Positions 23,906 to 33,808 of a stretch of 64,000 nucleotides of DNA are shown one piece after another. The notes beneath the pieces were generated by a model. That model was given only the letters and a program-made list of their open reading frames with translations. It was not told where the DNA came from and searched no databases. The DNA is from Lactifluus volemus (lineage: Eukaryota; Basidiomycota; Agaricomycetes; Russulales; Russulaceae). The position numbers and the translations under genes are program-made. Every line of letters begins with the position of its first letter. Positions within the stretch are counted from its first letter, which is position 1. The stretch is taken from contig WTXI01000078.1 in the NCBI GenBank assembly GCA_022376515.1, positions 62,001 to 126,000 on the forward strand, written 5' to 3'.

Positions 23906-25400
23906 TAGACTGTCCGGGGGCCGGGCCGGGCCAGGGCCACCCCCATTTTGCCCGGCCCTGGCCCTGGCCCTCAGGGCCGGTCCGCTCTGCAGTTGGCCCT
24001 GGCCCTTGGAGGGCCAGCATTAGCTGGCCCTGGCCCGACCCGGGGCCGGCCCGGGGCCGACCCGGCCCTACCCCTTAAAGAAAATAATCAGTCAATTAAT
24101 TAATTTCAGTAAAAGTTTCTCACACTTGCTTGCATAATCAACTCACAGCTACTTTCAGACAATTGTACACGCCGGGATTTGAACTCTCGACCAGTGCATA
24201 CAAAACTTAAGGCTCTTGGACAGTTTACCACTACACCATACAAGCTCAATTATTTTTTTCCCCATAGCGTATCTTAAACAATTGTTATGCCTCGCCCGTC
24301 GTCACTTAGTCAACTCGAACTTTTTGCCTTTTCACGCCCCCTCCTAGCCTGCTTTCTGTCACCGCTATCGTACCACCATCGCCCCTCTCGCTCCCTTTCT
24401 GTCGTCGCCATCTCCCGCCCTCTGTCTTCGCCCCTCTCGCGCCCTCTGTCGCTTGCATCGCGTGCACTCGCGTCCGTTTATTGCCGCTACCGCTCGCCCT
24501 CGCCGCCACCACCGCTCGTCCTCTGTTGTCGCTACCGCTCGCCCCATGTCGTCGCCACCGCTCTGTTGATTATCTGTTAGCATGGTAAATGCCGGTGCGT
24601 TATGACTTTTTCTTTGACTTCTCACACTAATCTTTTTTTTTTTTTCATTCCCCTTTTCGTCCCCCTGCATCCCCGTTGAGGGATGGCCTCCCCCAGCCGC
24701 TGGCACTGAGGGGGTTCGTTACGCGTGGACATTCGACGGCGTCACCGTCGCTCGGACGTCGCTTTTGCGACCGTCCGACGCTTGACGCCTGCGATTGGGG
24801 CACTCGCGTAACGTCTCCCCAAAGTCTTGCCCTGGGTGTGCCGCCTGCCATCTCCCCTCGCCATCGCTGCCGTAGCCGCTGCTACCCGATGCTGCCGCCG
24901 CTGCCCTGCCGTGGTTGCTGCTACCCCGACCCCGCCGCCGCCATCCAGACGCTGTCGCCCCTGCCCTGATGCCGCCGCCGCCGCTCTGCCGTCGCTGCTG
25001 CTGCCCCGACCCCGCCGCCGTCGCCCCAATGCCCCCACCACTGCCCCACCGTCGCTGCTGCGCCCCCACCATCGCTTTTGCTGCCCCGACCCCGCCGCCA
25101 CTGCCCCGCCACCCCTGCCGCTGCCCCGACGCTGCCGTCACTGCCTCGCCGTCGCTGCTGCTGCCCCGACGCCGCCGTTGCCGCGCCACCCTGCATCCTC
25201 GCCCTCGCTGCCTCCCTATGGGTAGGGCCAGCAGGGCCGGCCCCGGGCCGGCCCTGAGGGCCACCCATAAAATTGTCCGGCCCTGGCCCTGGCCCTTGAT
25301 GTGAGGGCCGCCTGCTGCTGGCCCTGGCCCTGGCCCTCAAGGGGCCGGTCCGGGTCGGCCCTAGGGCCGGGAGGGCCAGGCCCGGCCCGCGGACAGTCTA
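23906..25400. mobile_element. hAT-like non-autonomous element, 1495 bp
   Basis: Flanked by an 8-bp direct repeat CGGATGGT at 23898-23905 and 25401-25408. The ends TAGACTGTCCG and CGGACAGTCTA are perfect 11-bp inverted repeats, extended imperfectly by GGCCGGGCC-rich sequence. An 8-bp duplication is characteristic of the hAT superfamily. Both ends (about 23906-24075 and 25225-25400) are dense in GGCCCTGGCCCT subterminal repeats. The interior holds a tRNA-like stretch, a C/T-rich segment (24290-24560) and a long CCG/GCC-rich segment (24820-25230). No transposase is encoded; long open frames on both strands there are compositional artefacts. It must be mobilised in trans, if at all. Confidence 0.85.
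24163..24243 (-). other. tRNA-like sequence inside the hAT-like element
   Basis: On the minus strand this 81-nt segment has an A-box-like TGGTGTAGTGGTAAACTG and a B-box-like GAGAGTTCAAATCCCGG at the normal tRNA spacing, with TTGTA at the 5' end able to pair with TACAA at the 3' end. The T stem pairs poorly, so this is more likely a decayed tRNA or a tRNA-derived SINE piece than a working tRNA. I do not assign an anticodon. Confidence 0.55.
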
Positions 25401-26634
25401 CGGATGGTGGATGCGAGCCAAAAGTGTAACGCTTGATTAATCCGAGATTCTGAGTTCTGAACCTCAGTGAAATGATAGTCTGCAAACTCAAAAGCAAGGT
25501 CATCCGTGAAGGGGCTCCAAGGGTTTGACCGCGTGGCGTCTACGGGATTTCGCGGAGGTGGTGGGGAGCCAAATGATAAGGGATTCCCGTTCCGATCACA
25601 AGGCACAGCTGAAAAAAAATTGTATCAGTGTTATAGGGGCATTCAGAGTCGAAGAAAGTCCCACTTACCATTCAAGCCTGGATGTAAAGTTGTTGAGAAC
25701 GTCGTCGAAAACTTCTCCTTCTCTTCAGGAGAAATTTTTGTTTGATGCCTCGCCTTGATGTGTGCACTCAAACCACGAAGTCTCAGACAGGAAACGCCAC
25801 AAAATGCACAGTAGTGAGGCATTGGGCAGACAGAAAGTAGAGGGATACCAGTGACAAGGGCAGAAGAACCGAGAACTTGAACGTCGGAAGCACAGCTCAT
25901 ATAAGGTCGGGCGTTGAACGTTGAACGTTGAACTGAATCCCGTGACTAACACTGGCAGTAGTACTTGATATGGCTGGGTCGACCAGCGCTCCGAGATGGC
26001 ATATCTAGTAATATGCCATGAACCGCACTGGCATGCCCCGCATGGTGTGCTTCCCGAACACGTGCTGCCAGTGACCCAGACTAGGAATCCACGATCTACT
26101 CCGAGTCGTCTTACCACTAGCAAGGGAGACTGACACTGGAAATGAGAGACTCGGAGCAGCAGATCCACTGGCACCTTCAAGCTTCAATGCGAAAAGAGAT
26201 CGTTGAGCACTGGCAGTCAGACTCGGAGGCCGGGCCCCGGGTGGATCACCTGTCCTCTGAATTACGTACCCGCCCGAATCTCCCCTTGCACACGCTTCAC
26301 TAGCTAGTAGGCTATCCCACGCCATCTGATCACTGGCAGCGATATGGCAAAATTTGTACTAGTAACGCGGCTAACACCACCATTGTGATGCCTGAGCGGC
26401 AGCGAAATAATCAGGCGACCCTGAAACTGAATTGTTTGCCATTAAGGTCATGGCGTGCTTCTGGCCCGGGGTCCCTGGACTTTCTTGAATCCCTCGATTC
26501 ATTGCCCCGCTGCCGTAACAAGTAACTTAGTTCACTAGCATAAGGCCATGCATGTGACGCCTGGCCCGCGCCTACTACAATCCAACCGAACGCCACTGTC
26601 CTACTGGCACCCCAACAACTCCCCTATCGTTGGC

Positions 26635-28005
26635 ATGGCTAATGTGGTCCCATCCTCCGAGTACAACTCATACTATCCAGCTCAGACACAAGGGGACTTT
26701 ACACTGCAACACATACATACCCCACTAGCACAGCAGCCCGGGCCTGAGTACTATACGTCAATTGCAAACGATATGGATTGGTTTTCCACTAACCCGGTGA
26801 GTGGCCATTCTGTGTTCTTGCCCAAGGACTCACTGAGCATCCTTTAGATTGTCCCGGATAGCGTATACTACCAGAGTGGGCAATATGGAACCCAACCCTC
26901 CCAACCAACTCGCTGTAAATGCCCTACTAGTACTTCGGATGCTACTCCTTTCCACCGCCAGCGATGTCACGGTCTACTATACGACTCAGGCCCCACACAG
27001 TACTTCGCCTCTGATGGCCAACACAACTTGTCACCTGGTCACAGTGCCCAACATCAGCAGAGCCTGATGTGCGAGGGGGGTTTGCTATTCGATAACCCTT
27101 GTGACTTGTTTTGCCAACTTCCAGAAGTCCCTCTGTCCTCCTCCTCTGAGCTTGGAAATGCTCTCGTTGAGGTCACCTTGCCAGTGCCGGAGCCCCAAGT
27201 CGAAGTGACCACTGGCAGTCTGACTCAGAGTCATTCCTCTCCCCCTTCTCCTATTCTAACCGCTCCGTCCCACTCTGTCACTAAGGCTGTACTCAGCCCC
27301 AACCCCGTCAATTCTTTGTTACTCCTGGCGGGGGGGATGCAGGCTATCCCAAGGAGGACAGTCAAGAGCCACTGTCACTGCATGGCGGCTCATCCGAGTC
27401 GATGCCGTGTCCCGTCAGCTCTTTGGATGACCCCCTGTGTCATCAATTCGAACAGCAAACGCAACACTCATTTCATTTGGCGCAAGATCCTGCCACCTCC
27501 GAGTCCCCAGATTCTTCTCCCAAGGTTGGTTCCTGTCTCACGTACACGGTCGCTTAGTCGCCTTAACTCACTCACCAGAACCAGAACCTTCCGCAAATTG
27601 TGTCTATACCTCCAATGGATATTGAGTCGCTGCCGCCGACAACATTGGCCATGCACCTCCTTGACTCGGCCACTGGTACCGTCAAGTTGTTGTCATCAGA
27701 CCCAATGCGACATCCTACCAAGGCCGGACAAGGGGTGGTAAGCTCTCTGCGGGAAAGACGAAGTGTCGGTGTGCAGACCAAACAACTCTTTGCATGCTCG
27801 TTCTGCCGTCAGCGTAAGATCGCATGCAAAGCGCCCCCAGCGGAAAGCTCCGACAAGACCTGCGAGTGAGTATCTTTCCCTTTGATTCCGATCGGGAAAA
27901 TAGAAGAGCTAATCCCGCTTTAGTCAGTGTGCACGGCGCAACCGCAAGTGTGAATATCCTACAGTGTCATTGCGTGGCAAACGTAAGCATTGGAGGTCTG
28001 AATAA
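26635..28005 (+). CDS. transposon-borne protein with C-terminal Zn2Cys6 cluster
   Basis: Model join(26635..26796, 26848..27524, 27579..27865, 27924..28005), about 402 aa if one base is allowed for in a G run at 27330-27336. Introns are 51-58 nt with GT-AG ends. The N-terminal two thirds is Ser/Pro/Gln-rich and probably disordered. The C-terminal end carries a perfect binuclear zinc cluster, CX2CX6CX11CX2CX6C (from CSFCRQRKIAC through QCARRNRKC), near the stop. A C-terminal position is unusual because most fungal clusters are N-terminal. Before the G run the frame is phase 1 and after it phase 0, so this copy has either lost a G or contains a homopolymer error. It is the left of two plus-strand genes inside the Plavaka element and is surrounded by CACTGGCA motifs. 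It could act as an element-encoded DNA-binding accessory or as a transcription factor. Confidence 0.7.
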
Positions 28006-29897
28006 ATCTTAAAGGGGATCCAATTGAAGGGTGCAGATTACGTGCGTAGTGGCACATCTTCATGCACGTCAAGTATAATTTTCATTGTTTTCTATTAAGT
28101 TATTACTAGTGTTAGCCCGGGCGCCGCATGGGTGGCAACATGGGGCAATTCTTTACTCATTGCATGCAAGTGCTACAACTAAATTACCGTGACATAACAA
28201 GAAATACTACGATGTGGAGTTGGACTAATTCTATTTATTTGAAATGACTACCGCCCGTGCTCAAGTCCGGGTCATTGGCTTTGGGATTTCAAGTTGTGAA
28301 GTAGCCCAGAAGTTCCTGCTGCCTGAGAGGGCAAATAGAAGCTCCTTTCTAGTCCACGCGTCGGAGATGTCCCACCGGTGACCGTGACTGCCAGTCCGAC
28401 CCTCCCACTGGTACTCCCGTCCGACTGTCGATTCGTACGCAATTCCCACTCGCCTCACGCTTCTCCTCGAACTCTCTGTTTTCGTTGATTACTGGTTGAT
28501 TCTTAAGACTCCTGACTCGCCGCTAGCCGCTGTCTCTTCGACGATAAGGGCCACAATCGCCCTCGGCCACGACGCGACCGTGACTAGTACGCCTTGGCCT
28601 TAGACCCGTCCTCTGCGGCTTCGCGTTGCACGACGTTTTCTCTTTTTTTCTTTCATGTTCTGCCTTGTCTCGTGTGTCTGTGTTTCCCGTGTCGTGCTAG
28701 TTCGCCTCGCATCTGCCATTATTTGCTCAGTTTGGCATCTTCTGTCTCTTTGTGCTTAGTTTCCTTCCTCTCATCTCAGGCCACGTGCTGTGTCTCGCAC
28801 CGCGCCCACGTTTCAGTCTGTTGGACCATCGATCTCTCGAAGAGACCGCGAGCATCCCGTGAAGCATTCTGAGGGTGCACGCGACTTCGAAGGTTGTATT
28901 CTTGACTCCCTTTCTTTCATGACTTAGTCCCTTCTCCCCCTTGTTCCCTTTCACCTAGAATACCCCGCATTCCTCCCTTTCATACATATCTCAGTTCTGA
29001 TATTTTTACTTACCTCCACGGCCATTGTTCTCGCTCCGTTGTTCTCGACTCGGATACTTACTCGTTCTCCCATCCTTGACGCGTTTTCCCTTTTAGATCA
29101 CACGGGCTCTGATGTACTTTAAATAGAACTGCGAATTGTACTGAAGAGCCAGCAAATTGTTGTCGCTCACCCGGGCCCTTGTTCTCGAAATATCCAGTCT
29201 GCCTCAAGTTTCTCTATTGCCTCAAAAATCTCGTTTTCTTTCTTCTTCTCGCCTTCATATCTTGCTTAGATCTCCAGATTTCGGGACTTCTATGCATTCA
29301 AGTTTTGTCTTCCACACGCCGCCGCAAATCCTCTTTACCTCTCCGAGTCCTCTCTCTGCCAGTGGTCCCTTTCCCCACCTCTCTCGAACTCACAAGCAAG
29401 CGGAGAGAAGGTTTTGGACCCTGAGAACGGACTGGATGGGACGCAGATAAGGCAGGAGCCCGACTCGGAGGACAGGAAAGCCAACGTCACTGGCACCCTG
29501 AGGGCAACCACAAATTGGTTGCTACTCAGGCTGTCACGGCAGCAGGAGTGCAATATAGTATGGCCTAAGACCATGTGAAATCCAAATTGATTGATCATCG
29601 ATGCGTCGCCGGTCAGCGTCCGATGTGATGCCAGTGGCGCTGCATTTCATTTTATCAGTGGCATCGATTTCATATTTTTCTAATGAACTTGTAACTTAGG
29701 GTCGTAATTACGGCCAGTGCGCCCTGAAGACATGGACACTGGCATACCAAGTAACAGCCATACATCACACCCACTGGTGGTTGTCATATAAATGAGAGTT
29801 TACTACTTCGTCCAAGTAATCTACTTCCAAGTCCTCTGCCTTTGCATCTGAGTCCACACGTGTTCAGTCTGAGTACAACCATCCCATCCCTCCATCG
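28006..29897. other. non-coding spacer between the two transposon cargo genes
   Basis: About 1.9 kb with no supported gene. It is pyrimidine-rich on the plus strand from 28590 to 29400, has five CACTGGCA-type motifs clustered in its last 550 bp (29357-29780), and presumably contains the promoter of the 681-aa gene. Confidence 0.5.
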
Positions 29898-32329
29898 ATG
29901 CCAGCTACTCGCTCCCGCTCCCGCAAAGCCGTTAGTACGACCAAGCGCGATGCAGAGCCGGAAAAGGCCAGGGAAAGCGACATAGATTCCGCACCAGCAC
30001 TTCCCTTGGCCAATCCCACTACCGGAAAACGAAATATCAGCGAAGTTCTTAGTGGTGATGAAGGCGATACACTGACCAAAGAATTGGCTCCCACTGGCAA
30101 AGTTGCTCGTCAACGTCGCAAACGCCAGCGCTCTGCCTCACCAGTTATCAGCCCCAAAGGACCCCGCAAACGGACAAACGAACACCCTGGACTTATTGGG
30201 AAGAAAACGCGACGTACCAAGGCCGAAGTTGCCGCAGAGAAGGCAGCTAAAGAGGCCAAAGCCAAGGCATTGCAGGTAAAGAAAGCTGAGGCAATGGCTT
30301 CCCTTGCCACTATGGAGATGGATCAGGAGTCTACAGAGGCCGAACAACGTCGACGGATCATACGACGCCAGCCAAGCGTTTGGGATGTGAGTCATGTGAC
30401 AACCTATAATGCTAGCGAAGAATTTGACTTGGGTTTCCTGGGGGAAACAGATGACGATAGCGACACCAATTCGGAGGCGACTCTCCCTGACGCCACGGCT
30501 GCAGCGGCTGCGTTCGAGGTAAGTGGATTGACTGAAATAGACATTTATTGGAAAGACTTACGACACCCACACTATAGATGCAAAAGGTCAAGGGGGGGGG
30601 GAAATTTGCCGAGCCGCAGAAGGAGATGCAATTGAGGAAAGACAACTCCCGCTGCGAAGCAAAAAAACGGTGTGTACTGATGTCAGAGATAAGAGATAAG
30701 CCACGAGGTACTCACATGGCCTCCGCGTCAGTGGCGTCGCTACACCACTTCCAGTCGCAAGCGGATTGAATGACAAGTGGAAGAACAAATCAACGCGTGG
30801 CAATGGCCTGGGAGGCCTTGTTCGAGATACCACCATGGCTGTTCCAAGTTTTCAAGTTGGAGGGCTCAGTGATGAGCACGTCTCTGGGGTTCCACCAAAG
30901 TTCGAGAAGAGGACAGCTGGTCACGGTGGGGCTAGCCTCATCATGATGAACGAAGTAAGTCCTCATTCAAGTTGACTCGGAAATGTGATGCTTATCTGAT
31001 GAACTAGATCGTTGGTGCAATATCCGCTAACGATGATAGCGAGGCTGAGACGGCGAAGCCAGTTCAGATGAAGACCTCAAACACGAGAAAAGGTAGAAGC
31101 TTTCCGAGTCTTCCTGGGAGGAAGGTACAGTAGTTACCCCCTCCACATTCACACCTCTCTGTTCATTCATCTTCACACCAGATCCCTGCATTGGCTATCG
31201 AGAACGCCCCAACCATTAGTATTAACCATACCAAGGCCACTGCGAAGTCATCCAAGACCAAAGGGGCCATTGTTCCGAAGGTCGTGCCAGTGAATGTAGT
31301 AAAATCTGAAGCTGTGAAGGCACACTCAACTCAGGCTCTTGTTGCGCAAATCTACTCAGCGGTGAAGTTTTCGGACCTACCTCGCTCATTCAGCAACTCG
31401 AAATTGATCAAATCATTTCGGGCGACTTGTTATCACGCGTGGATGATCTCTGATGACCCATTCGATGGGTTTTCCCTGGAATCAACCCATCTACTTGGCA
31501 TCGTTCGCACCGCGTTTGCCGAGACATTCCCAGAGGTGGAATATGTCCCTAAGTACAAGGACGTTTTCCATCACACAGTAAGTGCAACGGCTATGTCTAC
31601 GTTTTGATGTTCACCCCAGTTTCAAAGATATATAGCAATATTCAGGTCCAAAGGTCCCACCTTGCTTCTCGCGCACTTGAAGAGTTGAAGGTGTTCCTTT
31701 CGGATATGTCGACCGAACAGATTAGCGAATGGACAACATGGACTCGCGCCGCTCGTTTGGGCGAACTTGTGTATTCGGAACCTTGCCCCCCTGGCTACAG
31801 CCTCGTCAAGGGGTCGCACAATTTTAAGGTAAGGATGCCGAATTTATTATTGCCGCCATTCCAGTGACGGTTTGCCATATAGAAGCCCAAAGGGTTATTT
31901 ATGACGCCCTTTGTCACCAGCCTAGCCAAGCCATACCTCAAGTACATGACTACCTCACTCGTTCACTATGGCCACCCACGTGGGCTGATTGCGCTCATCG
32001 TTGTCTCCGTAAGGCTTTCCTTCTTTGCGCCGTTTCTGTCCTCCTAACAATACATACAGCTCGAACGCGCTCTTCGGGCTTTCGAAGATGGGGGAGAATA
32101 TAGCGACCCTGGCCAATTTAACACAGAATACAAAGCCCTCTTTATGGAGTACCTCGAGAGCGTGGATAACTTTACCAAGTGGGACGCGTTCTATATGGCG
32201 TGCAACTTCACCCAGAGTCGGGCTTGTGATGTGTCGGAAGTGGGAGGCATTGCCGCGGACATTTCACAGGTAGATATTGGTCGAAGGGCACTGAATTTTA
32301 GCAGCAGCCCTGTTAAAGACTCGGATTAG
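29898..32329 (+). CDS. uncharacterised 681-aa protein carried by the Plavaka element
   Basis: Eight exons: join(29898..30518, 30578..30669, 30732..30954, 31008..31124, 31182..31577, 31628..31828, 31883..32008, 32060..32329). All seven introns are 50-62 nt with GT-AG ends and all joins keep phase, so the gene is intact (681 aa). The N-terminal part is highly basic with a likely nuclear signal (RQRRKRQR near residue 75) and an Ala/Lys/Glu-rich helix (about 100-145) that could form a coiled coil. An Asp-rich patch follows near 190. The C-terminal 300 residues look globular, with KLIKSFRATCYHAWM, ALEELKVFLSDMS and KPYLKYMTTSLVHYGHPRG. I do not recognise a catalytic motif or family, and it is not a TET/JBP-like dioxygenase. 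A 10-G run at 30592-30601 encodes Gly codons. It ends 308 bp inside the right transposon end. Confidence 0.8.
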
Positions 32330-32637
32330 TGTGTACGCGTGCGCACTATCGAATGCGTTCTTCCCCATATCAATTCCCGAGGTCAGCGCTAGATGCTACT
32401 AGTCGCGTAGTTAAAAAGTTCGCCCCTAGTTACAATGTAACTTTCGTACTTTTGGACGTTTTTACAAACTTTACATCGTTTTCACAACTTTCTCGACTTT
32501 GTTGACCTTATAGCCAAGAACTCACAGCATGACTTTCCTGAGATGAGGGTCTAGCTAAAGACCTTTTCACTCTTCGGCTTTTTTGACTTCATAGTAACAT
32601 TATATAGTCAAAAAAGTTTTACTCGAATTTCCTGATG
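32330..32637. other. right end region of the Plavaka element
   Basis: Non-coding AT-rich subterminal region with repeated TTTTTGAC, CTTTCTCGACTTTGTTGAC-like and CTTTTGGAC motifs. These are inverted relatives of the GTCAAAAA motifs found at 20940-21040 on the left side. It ends in CTGATG. Confidence 0.6.
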
Positions 32638-33060
32638 TATTGAGCAGAACTAAGGAAACGCGAGGCGAACTAAGGCTAAACAGGATGAGGTGGTGACCTA
32701 GGAGCTTATGAAGTGACCGAGGGAAAGTGGTGAGAGTGGACAAAGAGGGAATCGAACGAGAGGAAGACAAGAGAGGATGAAACTTAACTCGGTTGTGAGG
32801 TCAGCAACAAGGCTGACCTTGCAACAATTGAGCGAAGGAGGCGCATCAGCGCAGCACCGCACCGAGCGCGAGGCATAAAGACAGGAATATGACCACGCAA
32901 AGGGCACAACTTCGCGGTGCGCCGTTGTCTAGGATTATTTCCGGGGGGACAGAGGGCGGATGAAGATAAATGAGGAAAGAGAGAGAAACGGAGAGTGGCA
33001 GAGGCAAAAAAGGTATGATTTTGAAGGTAGTGGTCACTAGTGCACGGGGAGAGGATCGTC
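32638..33060. repeat. duplicated 3' flank R1b, copy B
   Basis: Resumes the R1 repeat interrupted by the Plavaka element. Collinear with 14556-15070 and 37040-37510, with a short deletion near 32680 and a small insertion near 32880-32950. Confidence 0.8.
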
Positions 33061-33069
33061 AATGCACAG

Positions 33070-33470
33070 CGTATCGTGTCAGTGGGGATGACATTCTTGG
33101 CTGGCGACGCGGTGACGGGCCGCCCGAGCGGCGCGTTCGAACGGCTTTGAAATGTGACAGACTCGCACACTGGAGGAACTGACGACAGAGAAGTTATCAA
33201 TGCGTTTTCGCGCACACTATCATATCTATGGAGAGTCAATAGGCTATCGATTTACTCAGGAGAAGAGTTTACCCAGCACGCATAAAGTCATACAATATTT
33301 TCGAAGGAAAGCTGTGGCGCGCTCCGAGTCTTGAATCTGAAAGAGTGAGAAAAGAGAGCGGCAGCAAGAGCAGCGACGATGCTTCGTTACTTTGCTACGT
33401 GATCTAGAAGTCCTTAAATACATTGCACTCGTAGTTACGTATGACATAGGAAGGTGGTGGGGAAAGATGC
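33070..33470. repeat. dispersed repeat R2, copy 2
   Basis: Second copy of the 12930-13270 repeat, same orientation. It is followed by about 330 bp (33480-33808) of non-coding sequence resembling part of 48760-48880 upstream of the F 3' end. Confidence 0.7.
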
Positions 33471-33808
33471 GGTAGTAATTCTACGGACATGACAGGCTCA
33501 GGAACATGGGAGGGAATGGAAAGAAACTTGAACAAAGAAAGGCATTAGTGCAGAACCACATCGGCTGCAAAGACAGACAGGGCCGCCGGGAATGTGGCCG
33601 AGGTGGCGTCACAGACGACACGGATTGAAACGCTGCGAGTGGCAAAAACAGTGTGTTTGGAGCTTGGGTTGGAGGGAAGCGGTTACGCTAATCCTTCTCA
33701 AACTTCATAGTGTGGGACTTCTGTATTGTAGAAGGATCGTGTGTAACTGGCGCACGGGGATGGGATTGTCAGCACATGCAACGTAGATGGAGCAGGTGAC
33801 AGGAAACA

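Larger units (their letters stand above)
21040..25822 (-). pseudogene. Plavaka transposase, interrupted by hAT-like insertion
   Basis: Multi-exon transposase. It begins with a C2H2 finger at about residues 4-25 (CAFC, then H..HIKARH spacing CX2CX12HX4H). Plavaka landmarks follow: NPWSPFTDDLAFEFADY, VPVIAGSDKTTVSVATG, GPYIADYPEQV, IHELLAPDLLHQLIKGTFKD, SLPRQHSLSHY and ITESMHIRAVKEPWRRSN. Introns include 25609..25668, 22985..23038 (removes an apparent TGA at 23035) and 22410..22468, which has a GC donor (AAG then GCGAGT). The frame is cut after LHFWLAST by the 1.5-kb element at 23906-25400; deleting it and one 8-bp target copy rejoins the frame precisely. The final exon junction near 21740-21786 is not resolved. 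Cut-and-paste transposase in the nucleus; this copy should be inactive unless the insert is removed. Confidence 0.88.
25950..31292. repeat. interspersed CACTGGCA motif cluster
   Basis: Exact CACTGGCA or its complement TGCCAGTG starts at 25950, 26026, 26066, 26166, 26208, 26331, 27179, 27210, 29357, 29488, 29629, 29737, 30092 and 31285, with further near matches (CACTGGTA, CACTAGCA, TACTGGCA) between them. At 26208 and 27210 the match extends to about 18 bases (CACTGGCAGTC(A/T)GACTC). Copies occur in both orientations, in non-coding and coding sequence, all in the right part of the Plavaka element. Only scattered single copies were noticed elsewhere (for example about 6147, 48323, 50975 and 62803). 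Confidence 0.75.
20865..32637 (-). mobile_element. Plavaka-family DNA transposon with two extra genes, 11.8 kb
   Basis: Borders come from comparison with unoccupied copies of the same repeat: R1 copies A and C read through CCGTATTGA(A/G)CAGAAC without interruption (about 14555 and 37040), whereas in copy B the sequence breaks after TACCGTA at 20864 and resumes at 32638 with TATTGAGCAG. The ends read CATCAG...CTGATG with a TA target duplication. The terminal inverted repeats are short and imperfect (CATCAGCAAAAT and CATCAGGAAATT). Both ends carry GTCAAAAA-type subterminal motifs. Contents are the minus-strand Plavaka transposase (21040-25822), a nested hAT-like element (23906-25400), a plus-strand Zn2Cys6 gene (26635-28005) and a plus-strand 681-aa gene (29898-32329). 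Plavaka belongs to the CACTA-like (CMC) group, for which a 2-3 bp target duplication is expected. Confidence 0.85.

Noticed and set aside
24287..25340. Long open frames on both strands inside the hAT-like element
   Set aside because: They follow from C/T-rich and GCC-rich composition, overlap in several frames and give low-complexity Pro/Arg/Ala/Gly proteins.
29898..32329. TET/JBP-type oxygenase cargo, as known from KDZ transposons in these fungi
   Set aside because: The 681-aa protein shows no HxD...H iron-binding arrangement or double-stranded beta-helix motifs that I can see.
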